Source: Panax quinquefolius (taxonomy: Eukaryota; Streptophyta; Magnoliopsida; Apiales; Araliaceae). From it: a stretch of 64,000 nt of DNA. This document shows, piece by piece, positions 11,041 to 22,745 of the stretch. The stretch's first letter is position 1, and every line of letters begins with the position of its first letter. Where the stretch lies: positions 14,887,258-14,951,257 of the forward strand of contig CM035169.1 of the NCBI GenBank assembly GCA_020205615.1, in the 5' to 3' direction. A model generated the notes under the pieces. It saw only the letters and a program-made list of their open reading frames with translations. It made no database searches and was not told where the DNA came from. A program made the position numbers and the translations under genes.

Positions 11041-11600
11041 TAGATGCGGGGTGATTCGATGATGTGGAATATTTATTAAAAAGTGAGTCGACTATAGCGA
11101 TGATGAAAAACCTTTAAAATCATAAAAGATAGTAGATTTTATTTTCTACTTGACTCTTTTAATGGATTGCTTATTTCATTTGTGATTAAACTTGATGTTT
11201 ATTATATTTTATCGGTTTAACATTGTTGAAGACTATTGATAATTTATTACGCATTATCTTAGTCGTAATATTTCTTCTTTGGGCTAGTTGAGCTCACCCT
11301 TTCTTTCCTTTATTCTCTTGAGGAAATGAGAATATAATTTGGGACGAGTCGAGAGCGGAGTGATGGTCGACGAGGATAGCATTAGTAGTCCTCACTATTA
11401 CGTGAAATAGTGTGATAATAATTGTAATGAGGACTCCTTTTGAGTTTGTATAATATCTAGTAGACGATATTTGTATTTAAACTCACGGTTTATGTCGTAT
11501 TATACACATGCAGTTATATTAGTAAGTTGTATTTAAATTTTGTACCATGTAGTGGCGACCCAAGATGGGTGATGTATACTAATTTTGGGGGCGTCACGGT

Positions 11601-11611
11601 TGGTATCGAGC
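11601..11611 (+). other. Primer-binding site, initiator tRNA-Met type (B-1)
   Basis: TGGTATCGAGC follows the LTR end GCGTCAC by two to three bases. It carries the same one-base anomaly as the A-1 site. Confidence 0.8.
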
Positions 11612-11772
11612 TTAGGGATATGATCCTGGCTAAGATGTGAGAATAGTACTAGGAGGGGGAGGCAGGGAATACCTTGCTAGTATGACCTACTAAGTTTATG
11701 TCTTTATTTTATTGGTTGGTGAGAAGATAGGGATAATTTGTTACATGTCAATTAACCTTTTGTTTTGTGGCG

Positions 11773-12960
11773 ATGTCTGAAAATGACATCGAGAATGTTG
11801 AGAATATGATGGAGCCTGAGCGATCGTTGATTCACCACATATCGATAATCGGGATAATGTGCATCGAGGAAGGCGACAATCCTCATACAAACAACAACCT
11901 TGACCAAATGATGAATGATCGAATGTTAGGAGGCTTTATCACGATTTATGCACGACAATGACGGAGGCGACTCACATCAAAAGCGTGGGGTGGAAACACG
12001 GAAAACTCTCTCGGCGGTCACCATTAAACAATTCGAGGCTGGGACCACGGAGTTTAAGGGAAGCAAAACCACTTGGCGGAAGCATGGATAAGCAGATTAC
12101 CAAGATATTTGATGTCTTGGGATGCTCAGAAGAAGCAAAAGGTTCCCTTGCCGCCTTTATATTCTTGCGGAGAAGGCGGATTCTTGGTGGGAATCGGTAA
12201 AAGCGTACTCGACTTCTTTGTCTTGAAGATATCTTGGGAGAAGTTCGGGAGGCATTCAGCGACAAATACTTTCACGAAAGTATTACGCCACATGAAGGAG
12301 GTGGAGTTTATCAAGTTGGAACAAAACAATATGGCCAGAGTGTCGTCATGATCTGAGGCAAAATTTGCGGAGTTATCACGGTTTTCGTCCCACTTGGTGG
12401 ATAATGAGAGAGAATGGGCGAATGTTTTAAGAGGTTTGAAGCGGGAGATCGTCGACATCTTATTTCTCATAAAGCGTGTTTGTATTAGGATGTTGTAAAT
12501 AGGGCTCGATTAGTGGGTAGCGATAATGAGTCAGTATGACTAAAAAGAAGCGGTGCGGCAAAATTATAATACGGTGAGAGTAGTCGTGAGCGGTGACAAC
12601 AAGCGTGGAGGAATCAACGGGCGGATATGGTAACCACGCCGGTGGTAATCGAGGGCGAAAAACAATAGAATGGACATTTCGAAAAAGGAGATTCAATGAT
12701 GATGGAAGAGCGTCGGCACCGACACCCGTTGTTAAGGAAGGAGAAAGACCACTATCATATGCTTCAAATGCGGAGGAGAGGGACACATCGATCAAAGCTG
12801 CGCCATCTTAGTCAAAGCGTGTTATAATTGTGGAAGAAGGTCACTTAGCTCGATTTTGTCGTTTCACAGAAGACAAATTTAAAGCTAGGATGGAGGCAGC
12901 AAAGGTAGTCGGAAAATTCAAAGCCGGTAGTCTGAGGAGGCGTTTGTTGTGACCTCCCGA
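11773..12960 (+). pseudogene. gag: gag of element B-1 (broken)
   Basis: Gag is the capsid/nucleocapsid precursor of the retrotransposon particle. The ATG at 11773 opens a 63-residue acidic N-terminus. The capsid part is spread over several frames: AEAWISRLPRYLMSWD (near 12075), VEFIKLEQNNMA (near 12302) and the FAELSRF-like stretch (near 12365). The nucleocapsid has two zinc knuckles: CFKCGGEGHIDQSC, a complete CX2CX4HX4C (12760-12801), and a second starting CYNCG (from 12820) that is frameshifted before its histidine. Homologous gags lie in A-1, A-2 and A-3. It is not translatable as one chain in this assembly. Confidence 0.82.
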
Positions 12961-13440
12961 AAGAAGCGAGGAACGAATGAGGTCATCACGGGTAAGCTTA
13001 TCATAAACTCTAATGAAGTCTATACTTTATTTGATCTGGGTTCTACCCATTCTTTTATTTCTCTACTTGCGCTCATCGATTAAATTTGACTCAGGAGAAA
13101 TTAGACTTTGACTTATCTGTGGAAACTCAGTTGGGAGAAACCTTCATTACATCCTTTGTTTATAAGTCTTGTTTGGTTCAAATCGGTACCCTCACATTAC
13201 TGTCGATCTTATTTCATTAAAAATACTTGCATTTGGCGTGATTACAAGGGATTGATTGGTTAACTACTTATCATACAAAAATTGATTGTTTTCGTAAGGT
13301 TGTTAGCTTTCATATTCTAATCAACCTATTATGCGAATTAAACGACCAAACCATTAAAATCAATCACGGTCATCTCAAGCCATAAAGCTATTCGTTTATT
13401 GAAAAGCGGATGTCAAGCTTTCTTAGCTCATATATCTGAT
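12961..13440 (+). pseudogene. pol: Aspartic protease region of B-1
   Basis: This protease would cleave the Gag-Pol precursor inside the particle. VITGKLIINSNEVYTLFD leads into LGSTHSFIS (13030-13060). The catalytic triad position, normally D-S/T-G, reads D-L-G, so the serine/threonine is missing. The next segment (LDFDLSVET, near 13105) follows the usual chromovirus order before RT. Frameshifts near 13080 and 13250 break the chain. The D-L-G change is suspicious because A-1 and A-2 differ at exactly the same bases in other ways. Confidence 0.75.
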
Positions 13441-14810
13441 TTAAACAAAAATAATCGTCGGTTTTGAGCGATATTTCTATTGTTAATAAATTTCTGGCGT
13501 ATTCCCAAGAAGAACTTCTGGCCTACCCCAGGCGTGAAATTGAATTTTGTATCGACCTTGAACACGGTACAAAACCTATTTCAAAGCCCCATGTCGAATA
13601 GCTCTATTGAACTTGAGGAGTTAAAGACCCATTGCGAGGAATTGTTAGACATTGGCTTTATTCGTCTAGTACTTCTCCTTGGGGTGCTCTGTTCTATTCG
13701 TGAAGAAGAAAGATGGGAGTATCGACTTTGTATTGATTATCGGGAGTTGAATCATGTCACCATCAAAAATAGGTATCCATTGCCGCGTATTGATGACTGT
13801 TTGACCCGATTGCAAGAGGCAAATTCTTTTCAAAGATTGATCTTCGTTAGGATATCACCGATTGAAGATTAGAAACCGTGACATTCAAAGGCGGCTTTGA
13901 GAACTCGATGCGGGCATTATGAATTCCTAGTCGTGTCCTTTGGATTGACTAATGCTCTCTCTTTGCCTTCATGGATATGATGAGCCAAGTATTGAGGAAT
14001 ATTTAGATCACTTTGTGGTCGTCTTTATTGATGACATCCTTATTTATTCAAAAAGTAGTGAAGATCGTGAAAGCAACACTTGAGGTGACACTCCAAAAGC
14101 CGTGAATATAAGCTTTATGCGAGTTGAAGAAATGAGTTACGGCTTGAAGAAGTAGCATTCCTTGGGCGCGTGGTATCAAGTCATGGAATATCATTGACCC
14201 GGCAAAGATTGAAGCTATTCAAAATTTGGGAACAACCTAAATCGATAATAGAAAATCGTAGCTTTCTCGGTTTATTTGGTTATTATCGGAGATTCGTGGA
14301 AGGATTTTCTCGAATCGCTACTCCATTATTTCGGTGACTCGGAAAGATACAAAGTTCGGTTGGAGCGAAGAATGTGAGAAGAGTTTTCAAGAACTTCGAG
14401 AGGAGACTTATTTATTTTGTTACGTGATACCCATCGGCTCGGAGGATTTGTCATCTCTGGTGATGCTTGGGCAAAGGGTTGGGATGTGTTCTCATGCGAC
14501 ATGGAAAAGTTATAGCCTATGCCTCGCGACAACTCGAAAGAATATGAGAGGAATTATCCTACTCATGATCTAGAGTTAGCATTTGTTATCTTTTACACTT
14601 AAAATTTGGAGGCATTACTTGTATGGGGAGAAAGTGGAGATCTTCTACGGATCGTAAAAGCCTCAAATATTTCTTCACTCAAAAGGAACTCGACATGCGA
14701 CAACGGCGTTGGCTTGAAGCTATTGAAAGATTATGATCGTACCATCGATACCATCTGGAAGCGAGCGTGGTAGGTGGCGCATTGAGTAGAAGATCGTATC
14801 TGAAATCTGA
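13441..14810 (+). pseudogene. pol: Reverse transcriptase and RNase H of B-1
   Basis: RT copies the element RNA into DNA and RNase H removes the RNA strand. In order: [20 protein letters not shown] (near 13595), [20 protein letters not shown] (near 13720), VPFGLTNA-like sequence (near 13935), the palm motif VFIDDIL with both catalytic aspartates (14021-14041), GYYRRFVEGFSR (near 14280), the RNase H section with KYFFTQKEL (near 14665) and the ALSRRS end (near 14775). At least four frame changes separate these blocks. Domain order and motifs are those of Ty3/gypsy chromoviruses; all domains absent from A-1 and A-2 are present here. Confidence 0.85.
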
Positions 14811-16390
14811 GTGCGATATTGTCAGTATAAAGCCCATTTTGTGTGACTTGCAAAGGATGGAGATAGAGTTAAAAAGACTCGAGGGACGCGTGTGATGATA
14901 GCGAGTATCTGAGTAGAAGCAGAGCTTTAATCGATAAAGTTAAAATTTGCTCGAGCTCTGAGGACACGGAGGTGATCGTATGAGGAAGAAAGTGCAAGAA
15001 GGTCTTTATCTTGGAAGCAAGAATCGATGAAGAAGGAATACTTGAGTCGACTCCGGACTTTGTGTTCTAACGACCACGATTTAAAGTATAATATCATGAT
15101 GGGCGCCTGACACACCATTTGCAATCCATCACAGGGGAGTACAAAATGTATCGTGATATTAGTCGTACATTTTGGTGGAGCAATATGAGAGAGAGATATA
15201 TTTGTTTATCTCGAGGTGTCTAACTTGTCAGCGAGTTAAAGCGGAGCATCAAGTACCAAAAGGTCCATTGCAACCACTTGAAATTCCAGAATGGAAGTGG
15301 GAGCACATTACCATGGATTTCGATTCTGGGGTCTTCTAAGGTTTCTCAAGGCGTTGATGCGATTTGGGTCATTGTTGATAGATTGACCAAGTCTGCTCAT
15401 TTCTTTACCAAATCTGAGAAACTTATACACTTGAGCGTCTTGCTCGTATGTACATAAGCGAGATTGTAAGGCTGCATGGTATCTGCGGTATCCATAGTTT
15501 ACGATCGAGACCGAAGATTCACTTCACGATTTTGGGTTGTTTGCAAAAAGCTATGGAGCGCAGACTTACGATTTAGCTTCGGCATATCATCCTCGAGCCA
15601 GACGGACGATCGGAAGGACTATTCAAACTCTTGAAGATCTATTAAGACTACTGTGTCCTTGATTTTGAGGGAGTTGGGACAAGTTCTTACCATTGGTGGA
15701 GTTTTCCTACAACAACGAGTTATCAAGCAAGTATTGGCATGGCTCCATTCGAGCGTTGTATGGAAGAAAGTGTCGTTCTCGGTATCTTTGGGATGAGGTG
15801 GGTGAAAGCAGCGTTGTTGGTTAGGAGTTGATGCACGTATGACTACGGAAAAGATTCAAAGCGATCAAACAGCGTATAAAAACCTCACAAAATCGACAAA
15901 AGAGTTATCTTGATCTTCATCGAAAGGGCGTGGAATTCGATATAGGAGATCGTGTGTTGTTTAAAGTTGCTCCATGGAAAGGAGTTACAAGATTTGGAAA
16001 AGAGAAAACTTAATCCTCGATTCATCGGTCCATTTTAATCCTCGATCGAGTAGGAGCGTGGCTATAGACTCGCTTTACTGCCAAATATGTCTCGTGTTCA
16101 TAGCGTTTTTCACATATCCATATTACGTAAATATGTGAAAGACCGAACCATATTATTGAGTTAGAACCAGGACGAAATAGCGGAAGATTTGGCGTATGAA
16201 GAGGTTCTGTTCAAATCTTGGATAAGAAGGAACATATTCTACGCTCGAGGTTATACCTCAAGTCGAAAGTTTTGTGGAGGAACCACGATGTTGAGGAAAT
16301 GACTTGGGAGTTAGAATGCGAAATGAAATCAAGGTATCCTTACCTCTTGACATACCAGTCGCATTACCCTAATTTTGGTGAAATTTCATA
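14811..16390 (+). pseudogene. pol: Integrase and chromovirus C-terminus of B-1
   Basis: Integrase inserts the DNA copy into chromatin. Visible parts are the zinc-binding end (CLTCQ-like, near 15215), the core with ITMDF (near 15310; first acidic residue), VSQGVDAIWVIVDRLTKSAH (near 15335) and VYDRDRRFTS (near 15495; second aspartate). SERTIQTL follows in a shifted frame (near 15615; glutamate), then FDIGDRVLFKVAPWKGV (near 15935) and the KVLWRNHDVEEMTWELE tail (near 16270), which corresponds to the CR-type chromodomain position. At least six frame breaks are present. The 3' end abuts the polypurine tract. Confidence 0.85.
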
Positions 16391-16401
16391 AGAAGGGAGG
16401 T
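16391..16401 (+). other. Polypurine tract of B-1
   Basis: AGAAGGGAGG followed by T lies directly before TGTAAGACCC of the 3' LTR. Confidence 0.75.
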
Positions 16402-17591
16402 TGTAAGACCCTGACTTTTATAAATAAAGATGAATTTTCTATAAATATTATTTTTGAATATTATGGAATAAATTTGATATAATGTTATAGTTGTGGGTAA
16501 TATTTATAAATTTTGCAAAGTAAGCTGAGTTGTTATAAAATATTAGTTTGGTGGGGAATATTCTTTTGTTAGGGAATATTAAATGCTGATGGCTCAATCA
16601 TTGGTGGACCCCACAGCGGAATTATTGTCGGATTGAAAGCGACAAAAATATTTTATAAAAATAACTTGGCGGAGGTATTCTAGTTAAAAGCTGTTGAACT
16701 ACGGTGGTAAAAAATGCGATGTCTGGCGTGGTTGCGTAGTAGCAGCACGGTATTGATTATTGATGCTTACGTGAGAAGTCACTTTCGGTTATGCTTCAAT
16801 TATTACTTCGATAATTCTTTGCATCATATCTCTTATATTATTGATTGATTATTGTCATTATTATCATATATATATATATGTTATAGTATTAAATCAATAA
16901 TTGAGAGTTATAAATTATTAATAATGTTGAAAGATTAAAATGTGTTGATTGAAATGATTTTAAATATTTATTATTATGATGAATAAAATTGATTTGTGGT
17001 AAGTTTGATTATTTTATGGGGGAGTCATATGTAAATCATCTAAGAGTCTCTTAAATTTATATATTTGATTAATAATTAATTACGATATAATTACCTTCGA
17101 GATAATAATTACCCTTGTGAATATAGTAATTACCTTAAATCGTCGAATAGTAATTTACCTTCGATAGTAATTACCTTTGTGATTAATTGAAAATAGTTTA
17201 CCTTTAAATATAGACGTCGATAACACATATTCATATTAATTGATTATTAACAATTTGACACCGGTTTTACTTTCGTTTCATGAATTCACATTACGAGTCG
17301 AACCACTTTTCTTTTCACATTCAGGTGATCGTCGATTACTTGCCTTTTCACATTTTTGAAAGTCTTTATTAGAAATCTTCTATAAATATTCCTAGTGCTT
17401 CATTATTTTTCGAATTCATTAAAAGCTATAGAGAAGAGAAAGTATAGTTAGAGAATAGAGAAAGAAGAAGAGTATTTTTATTTACTTATTGTTTGCGATA
17501 TTGATCTCTACCAAAAGTAAGGGGTGTTATTTTTCTTATTCAAGAAGAATTCTGTATTGTTATTATTATTGCTTATTATTACATTGGAATA
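16402..17591 (+). mobile_element. 3' LTR of B-1, truncated
   Basis: The first 1.2 kb of the B LTR: TGTAAGACCCTGAC start, iterons at about 17090-17355 (more degraded than in the 5' LTR), TATA box TATAAATATT at 17381-17390, and the first TTATTACATTGGAATA unit. It stops at 17591 where copia LTR sequence begins. The missing 1.4 kb indicates deletion or recombination at this junction. Confidence 0.85.
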
Positions 17592-19474
17592 TAATGGAAT
17601 ATTGAAAGTAGTAGTATGCACTAACCCGATCATGTTTGATGATAAAGCATATACTTTGTAACAATCTTATTCATTTATTAATAAAAAGTATTAATTTATT
17701 AAAGGCTTTTAATTATCTACATGATCTTTGTTTTTATAATGTGATAAACCCGTAGTTTTAAGCAATGCTTTTAGAATAATGATGATGATCATTCTAATGA
17801 GATCTAAATTCTTAGAAAGCTTAAAACTAAAATAGTTCCCAATCGTTGGATTACTAAATTGGGGATTAGTGAATCCGGATAGATTGGTACATCGTTCTAA
17901 CTTTCGTTGGATGAGGATGATTGATCTCATGATCATTTGTGTGGAACACTAAAAAAGTAGTATGTAGGTGCTTATTAGAGAATAAGTTCCTTTGAGCGTG
18001 GCTCGCTAAGGAATACCTAATGGAGTTTTATTTGCTGTCGATAGGAATTCTGTAGTGATAGTAGTCTGAAGTAATCCTTGGACTTGAGATCATCGTAGTA
18101 TCTTGTGTATGATGAGTTATACTTTGACTTATTCCTTAAGACCCTTAGGGTATATCAAAGGGTATGCTTGGGTATAATAAGTTATACGTGGAGATAATGT
18201 ATGATCGATAAAGAATCTACCACTTATAATAAAGAGAAATGTCTATGTGATTCGATAAATGACAACCCGAGTAGTCCTTGGCGGCGAGAATGAAATTAGA
18301 AAGGAGTTTCTAATTTGCATTATTTGGAGTTGTGCATTTAAGGATCGAAATACATATAATTAAATAAAATAAGACTTGTGGTAATTCCATATCTTATATT
18401 TAATTGGGACATTGTATGGTGGAAGGATTGAATTATGCGGTAACTATTTACTCGAAAGGTTCTTTTATGATTAATGTTGAAATCTATATTATACGGAAAA
18501 GTCGTTGATCATTTGGGAGGCTTATCCTATTGTAGAATAAATATTATTTATTTAAATAAATTAATTGTTTAATTTATTTATTTAAATAAGATTAGAATTA
18601 TTACAATTGATTTATTCACAATAGGTTTAATATGGAGAACACTAAAAAGGGTCACACCGTAAAAGGAAGAATAATTATTTAAGAAGTTAATGGCATAATC
18701 GTAATAATATGTTATGTATATTTAATTTAATCTATGGTGATAGAATAAATTAAATAGCTTAATATTATTATTTAATATTTTAGAAATATTAAATATAAAT
18801 TAATAAGAGAGTCTTATTAATATTATTACAATTATTATTATTTTAATTTCTAAAGAGTTTAGGAATTAATTTAATATAAGTACTCTCATTTATTCTAATT
18901 GGATTAGGAAGGAAAATTAGTTAAAGGAGTTTAATTAATTATCCTAATAAGATTAGGGAGCTTAATTAATTAAAAGAATTTAATTAATTAAATAAAACCC
19001 AATTCTTAATTGTTAAGGTGGGTTGCCCACATCTATAAATAAGAGAGTCTTATTATGGGTGGTATGGGTTGTTGACTTTTAAAAAATATCGTAATAATTC
19101 GATTGTTGGGAGTATGCCTTTTCTATAGAGATAGAAAAACTAGGGTTTAGCCAATACCCACCCTTCTTCTTGAATTTTCTTCTTCCTTGGTGGATCACCT
19201 CTAGAGGCCAAACATTTGGGTGGCTAACGTTGATCGAAGGAAGGAACAAGCCGGTGGATTGAGTTGAGCGAAAGGAGTTGGAGGTGAACTTGTACACGAG
19301 GAAGCTCGATCTTGAGGTATGATTTTATTCTTTATCTTTTTCGTTTAATTAATAATTATGCATAAAGGGTGATCAAGGGTATATGGTTTGTAAAAATTTT
19401 TAAACTACGATTTTTACCGCGCTTAGCAGCTTTTTTGCAATTTGATTGCGTTCATGAATATTACAAACCTAACG
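17592..19474 (+). mobile_element. Ty1/copia 5' LTR
   Basis: It begins near TGGAATATTGAAAGTAG at 17595 and ends just before a primer-binding site at 19476, giving about 1.9 kb. The content (CCGATCATGTTTGATGATAAAG near 17620, a TATA box at 19034, a late GA-rich stretch) is unlike the A and B families. Downstream copia-order domains (gag, integrase, then RT) establish the class. A matching 3' LTR is not in the window because the element is cut by the assembly gap. Confidence 0.75.
19034..19040 (+). promoter_or_regulatory. Copia LTR TATA box
   Basis: TATAAAT in the context CCACATCTATAAATAAGAG, about 440 bp before the PBS, is the likely LTR promoter. Confidence 0.55.
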
Positions 19475-19475
19475 G

Positions 19476-19487
19476 TGGCATCGAGCC
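19476..19487 (+). other. Primer-binding site, initiator tRNA-Met type (copia)
   Basis: TGGCATCGAGCC follows ACAAACCTAACGG. It resembles the complement of initiator tRNA-Met with two departures, one of them the same short CGAG seen in the gypsy sites. Confidence 0.7.
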
Positions 19488-19568
19488 GAAACCTTTATGC
19501 GAATTATTAATTGTTTTAATTTGATATGTATATTGATATGTGTTTAGAACAATTTAATTGGGCATAAT

Positions 19569-19989
<421 letters not shown>

Positions 19990-20680
19990 TTTAATAATTT
20001 TATAATTAAAATAAAAAGTTTATTTTAATTTTAAAATAAAAGTTTATTTTAATCTTAAAATAAAAAAGTTTATTTTAATTTTAAAATTAAATTTCATGCT
20101 AACTAATTAGAGTTGGAATTGGATTCCATGATAACTAATTGGAGTTGAAATTGGATTTTATTAAAGGAGTTTATTTGTGAATAGGAGTTTATTTAAGTAA
20201 ATCCATCTTTCCTTAAATAAAGGAGTTTATTTAGATATGAAATAAGATTTCATATTATTAAAAAATAAAAAGAGTTTATTTGTGAATAGGAAAGAGAATC
20301 TAATTTCCTTAAATAAAGGAGTTTATTTAAATATGAAATAAGATTTCATATTATTCAAAATAAAGGAGTTTATTTGTGAATAGGAAAAAGAATATCAAGT
20401 GTTTTCCTTAAATAAAATTTTTTTTTTACATGGAATTGGATTCCATAATTAATTAAAATAAAGAGTTTATTTTAATTAAAGATTTTTTATATATAATGGA
20501 ATTGGATTCCATAATTAATTAAAATAAAGGAGTTTATTTTGATTAAAATTTTGATTAAAATAAAATAGTTTATTTTATTCAAAATTGGATAAATTAAAAT
20601 AAAATAGTTTTATTTTGATTTAAATTTGGATTAAAATAAAGGAGTTTATTTTGATTCAAAATTAGATTTTATACTAACTA
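19990..20680 (+). repeat. GGAGTTTATTT minisatellite in the copia leader
   Basis: A degenerate tandem array has the core AAATAAAGGAGTTTATTT, present at least ten times with spacers such as TGTGAATAGGAAAGAGAATC or GATTCCATAATTAATT. The core is partly self-complementary (AAATAAA / TTTATTT), so each unit can form a short hairpin. Confidence 0.8.
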
Positions 20681-21119
20681 AATTTGCCCATTAAATGATA
20701 TCAATATATATATTAAATGTTTATTATTCATGAGATGAATGTTATTTATTGATGCGTATGATGATGTGTATGATAATAAATGGGATTGATTATGGATTTA
20801 TTGACCCGATATGATTGGATTTTATTTTAGTTGGATGCATGAATGTATGGGTTTTATTAAATGGGAATTCTGCGTACCTCGTCTTCTCTAATTTTTCTTA
20901 ATGTAAATTCTATCTCCCTCTATGTACTTCCCTTATTTCTTGATCGAGGTTTTATTTATTTTAAATAGTTTTGTAATAGGAATAGTTAGAATTAATTTTG
21001 AAAATTAGAGATCGAAGGAAACGAAAGGCGCTTGAAGACCCGTTTGTAATGGAGCAGGGTTTAAATGTAATAGTTATATTTAAATATTATTTCTTGCACC
21101 CCTAGGGTTTGACCTTTTG

Positions 21120-21143
21120 GTTCACTTGGTGGCTCTAGTGAAC
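21120..21143 (+). other. Leader hairpin with TGGTGGC loop
   Basis: GTTCACT (21120-21126) pairs perfectly with AGTGAAC (21137-21143) around a ten-base loop that contains TGGTGGC (21127-21133). That loop is complementary to the YCACCA loops of the hairpins 300-600 bp downstream. Confidence 0.55.
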
Positions 21144-21407
21144 GAACTAGAATAAAAGTCCATAATCAATCAAGGGTAGAATATAGTATTCTATATGTGC
21201 ATGCTTATATATATATATATTATATATTATGCAAACATGCTTAGCATGTTCATTAATATAATAGCGTATTTTATATATATATAATAAATGCAGCTAAGCA
21301 AGATGAGACAAATTAATAACAAACCCCTCAATTTTTATATTAAGTCTAGCGTTCAAAGATATTTGGAATATCGAGCGTAAGCCTTCTAGCATGATAAAAT
21401 TAATAGA

Positions 21408-21734
21408 GTATTAAATATTTAATATGAGTTTGTTGTGTCACCACAAAGGCAAGTATTAAGTATTTAAGATGTTAATTTATCACATTTGATGCTTATAAAG
21501 AAAATTGAACAATATTGTTTTGTTTGTGTCACCCTGAGGATGATATTTTTCTTTTTGAATATATGGAGTGCTAGGTCGGACTTAACTTGGATAATTTTGA
21601 TTCGGATGTGCCACCACTTGATCAAAATAATCTAAGAGGCAAAAGAAAAGGAGTTGCATAGTTGATGTAATTGACAAAAGTTGTCTACTATTTATTTATA
21701 TATAGTTTGTTGTGTCACCACCTGAGGCTATATA
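21408..21734 (+). other. Four serial hairpins sharing a YCACC loop
   Basis: H1: 21411-21424 pairs with 21454-21467 (14 pairs, one G-U). H2: AAAGAAAA at 21497-21504 pairs with TTTTCTTT near 21547-21554, with a bulge. H3: 21590-21601 pairs with 21621-21632 (11 of 12). H4: TATATAG at 21699-21705 pairs with CTATATA at 21728-21734. The stems are unrelated in sequence, but every loop carries GTGTCACC or GTGCCACC. In H1, H3 and H4 the loop sequence is GTG-YCAC-CAC, itself a mini-hairpin. The function is unknown; packaging or dimerisation of the element RNA is one possibility. Confidence 0.6.
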
Positions 21735-21931
21735 CATTTGAAATGGGATCCTTATTCTCACTAGCAAATCTTTAATTAGATTTTCTTAGAACTATATAAG
21801 TGAGGTAATATAGTTTGAAGAAAATAGTGGGAGATACCAATTTAAAACAAGACCTAATTTATTTTGGTAATTAATAAAAGAATGTATGTTAAAATGTTGT
21901 TAATTACAAATTCATTTCTGAGAATTTTACA

Positions 21932-22745
21932 ATGTCTAAAATTACTATCCTTTGCGAAGCATATTAGATGCTAAATTAACGGGGCCAAGAATTAAGCGGA
22001 TTGGTTAAGGAATTTGAGAATAGTTCTCATGGTGAAAAGCTATCTTATATGTCATATCGCCTATCCTACTGATGGTTGCGAACAATGCCTACGAGGAAGA
22101 GATTGCTACTTTTAGAAAGTGGCGAAGATGATGCCTGAGTTGGCTCGATGCATCATGCTCGCATCCATAGTGCTTGAGCTTGAGCGTCGGCGTGAAACTA
22201 TGGATGCTCTACTATATTCTGCACATCAAGTAGTTGATGGTGAGGAAAATGGGGCCGATAGATATCGAGATATCTAAGGAGCTCTTAGATCTAGAATGGC
22301 CCGATGGCACTATAGATCTGAGATAAAAAGTTCTTAACATAATCAATTTGATTGATCGATTAGGACATTTGGTTTTGTCGTGGATGGAGAGTTGAGCGAG
22401 ATTTGATCTTGCACTCACTCCGGACTCCTTTCACAATTGTTGTGAATTTTTCATATAAACAAGCTAGATATCGACCTCATTGATTTGCTTAACATGTTGA
22501 AAAATGTTGAGAGTCACTTTCAACCAAGAAAGATCAAGTCTTCTTGGTAGGGGCAAAGGATCTTACGAAAGAAGAGCGATTCAAAGAAGGTAAATAGAAA
22601 GGCATAAACAAAGGATAATAAGAACAAAAGCGATACGGATAGCAAAGGGTTTGCTTCCTTTGCAATAAGCTTTGGACCTTTGGAAAAAGCTGCGAGAAGC
22701 ATCTTGCGAGAGGCTAACAAAGAAGCTTAGTGAAGTTTGGTTTAA
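21932..22745 (+). pseudogene. gag: Copia gag (broken)
   Basis: The ATG at 21932 opens MSKIT, a common start of plant copia Gag. Pieces in other frames follow: GELS-type sequence (near 22390), FHMNKL-like and LLNMLKNVESH (near 22485-22515), then a lysine-rich stretch near 22560-22620. The protein would form the particle shell. No complete zinc knuckle is visible. Multiple stops and frame changes occur, and the downstream protease follows without a clear boundary. Confidence 0.65.

Larger units (their letters stand above)
9003..11598 (+). mobile_element. 5' LTR of element B-1
   Basis: The first dozen bases (TGTAAGACCC) are lost at the junction with the inverted fragment; otherwise it runs to GGGGGCGTCAC just before the PBS. 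It carries U3 iterons (9645-9940), a TATA box (9971-9980), 55-bp repeats (10130-10560), serial hairpins (10805-11040) and the GGGCTAGTTGAGCTCACCC module (near 11281) shared with family A. At about 2.6 kb it is one of the longest classes of plant LTR. Confidence 0.88.
20681..21931 (+). other. Copia leader between minisatellite and gag
   Basis: Non-coding sequence between the PBS and gag. It holds the hairpins at 21120-21143 and 21408-21734, a short (TA)n near 21212, and otherwise AT-rich sequence with no convincing reading frame. The leader totals about 2.4 kb, long for a copia element. Confidence 0.65.

Noticed and set aside
11958..16390. Possible endogenous pararetrovirus (caulimovirus) instead of a retrotransposon
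   Set aside because: The presence of long LTRs, a tRNA primer site directly after an LTR, integrase and a polypurine tract, with no movement-protein segment, fits Ty3/gypsy.
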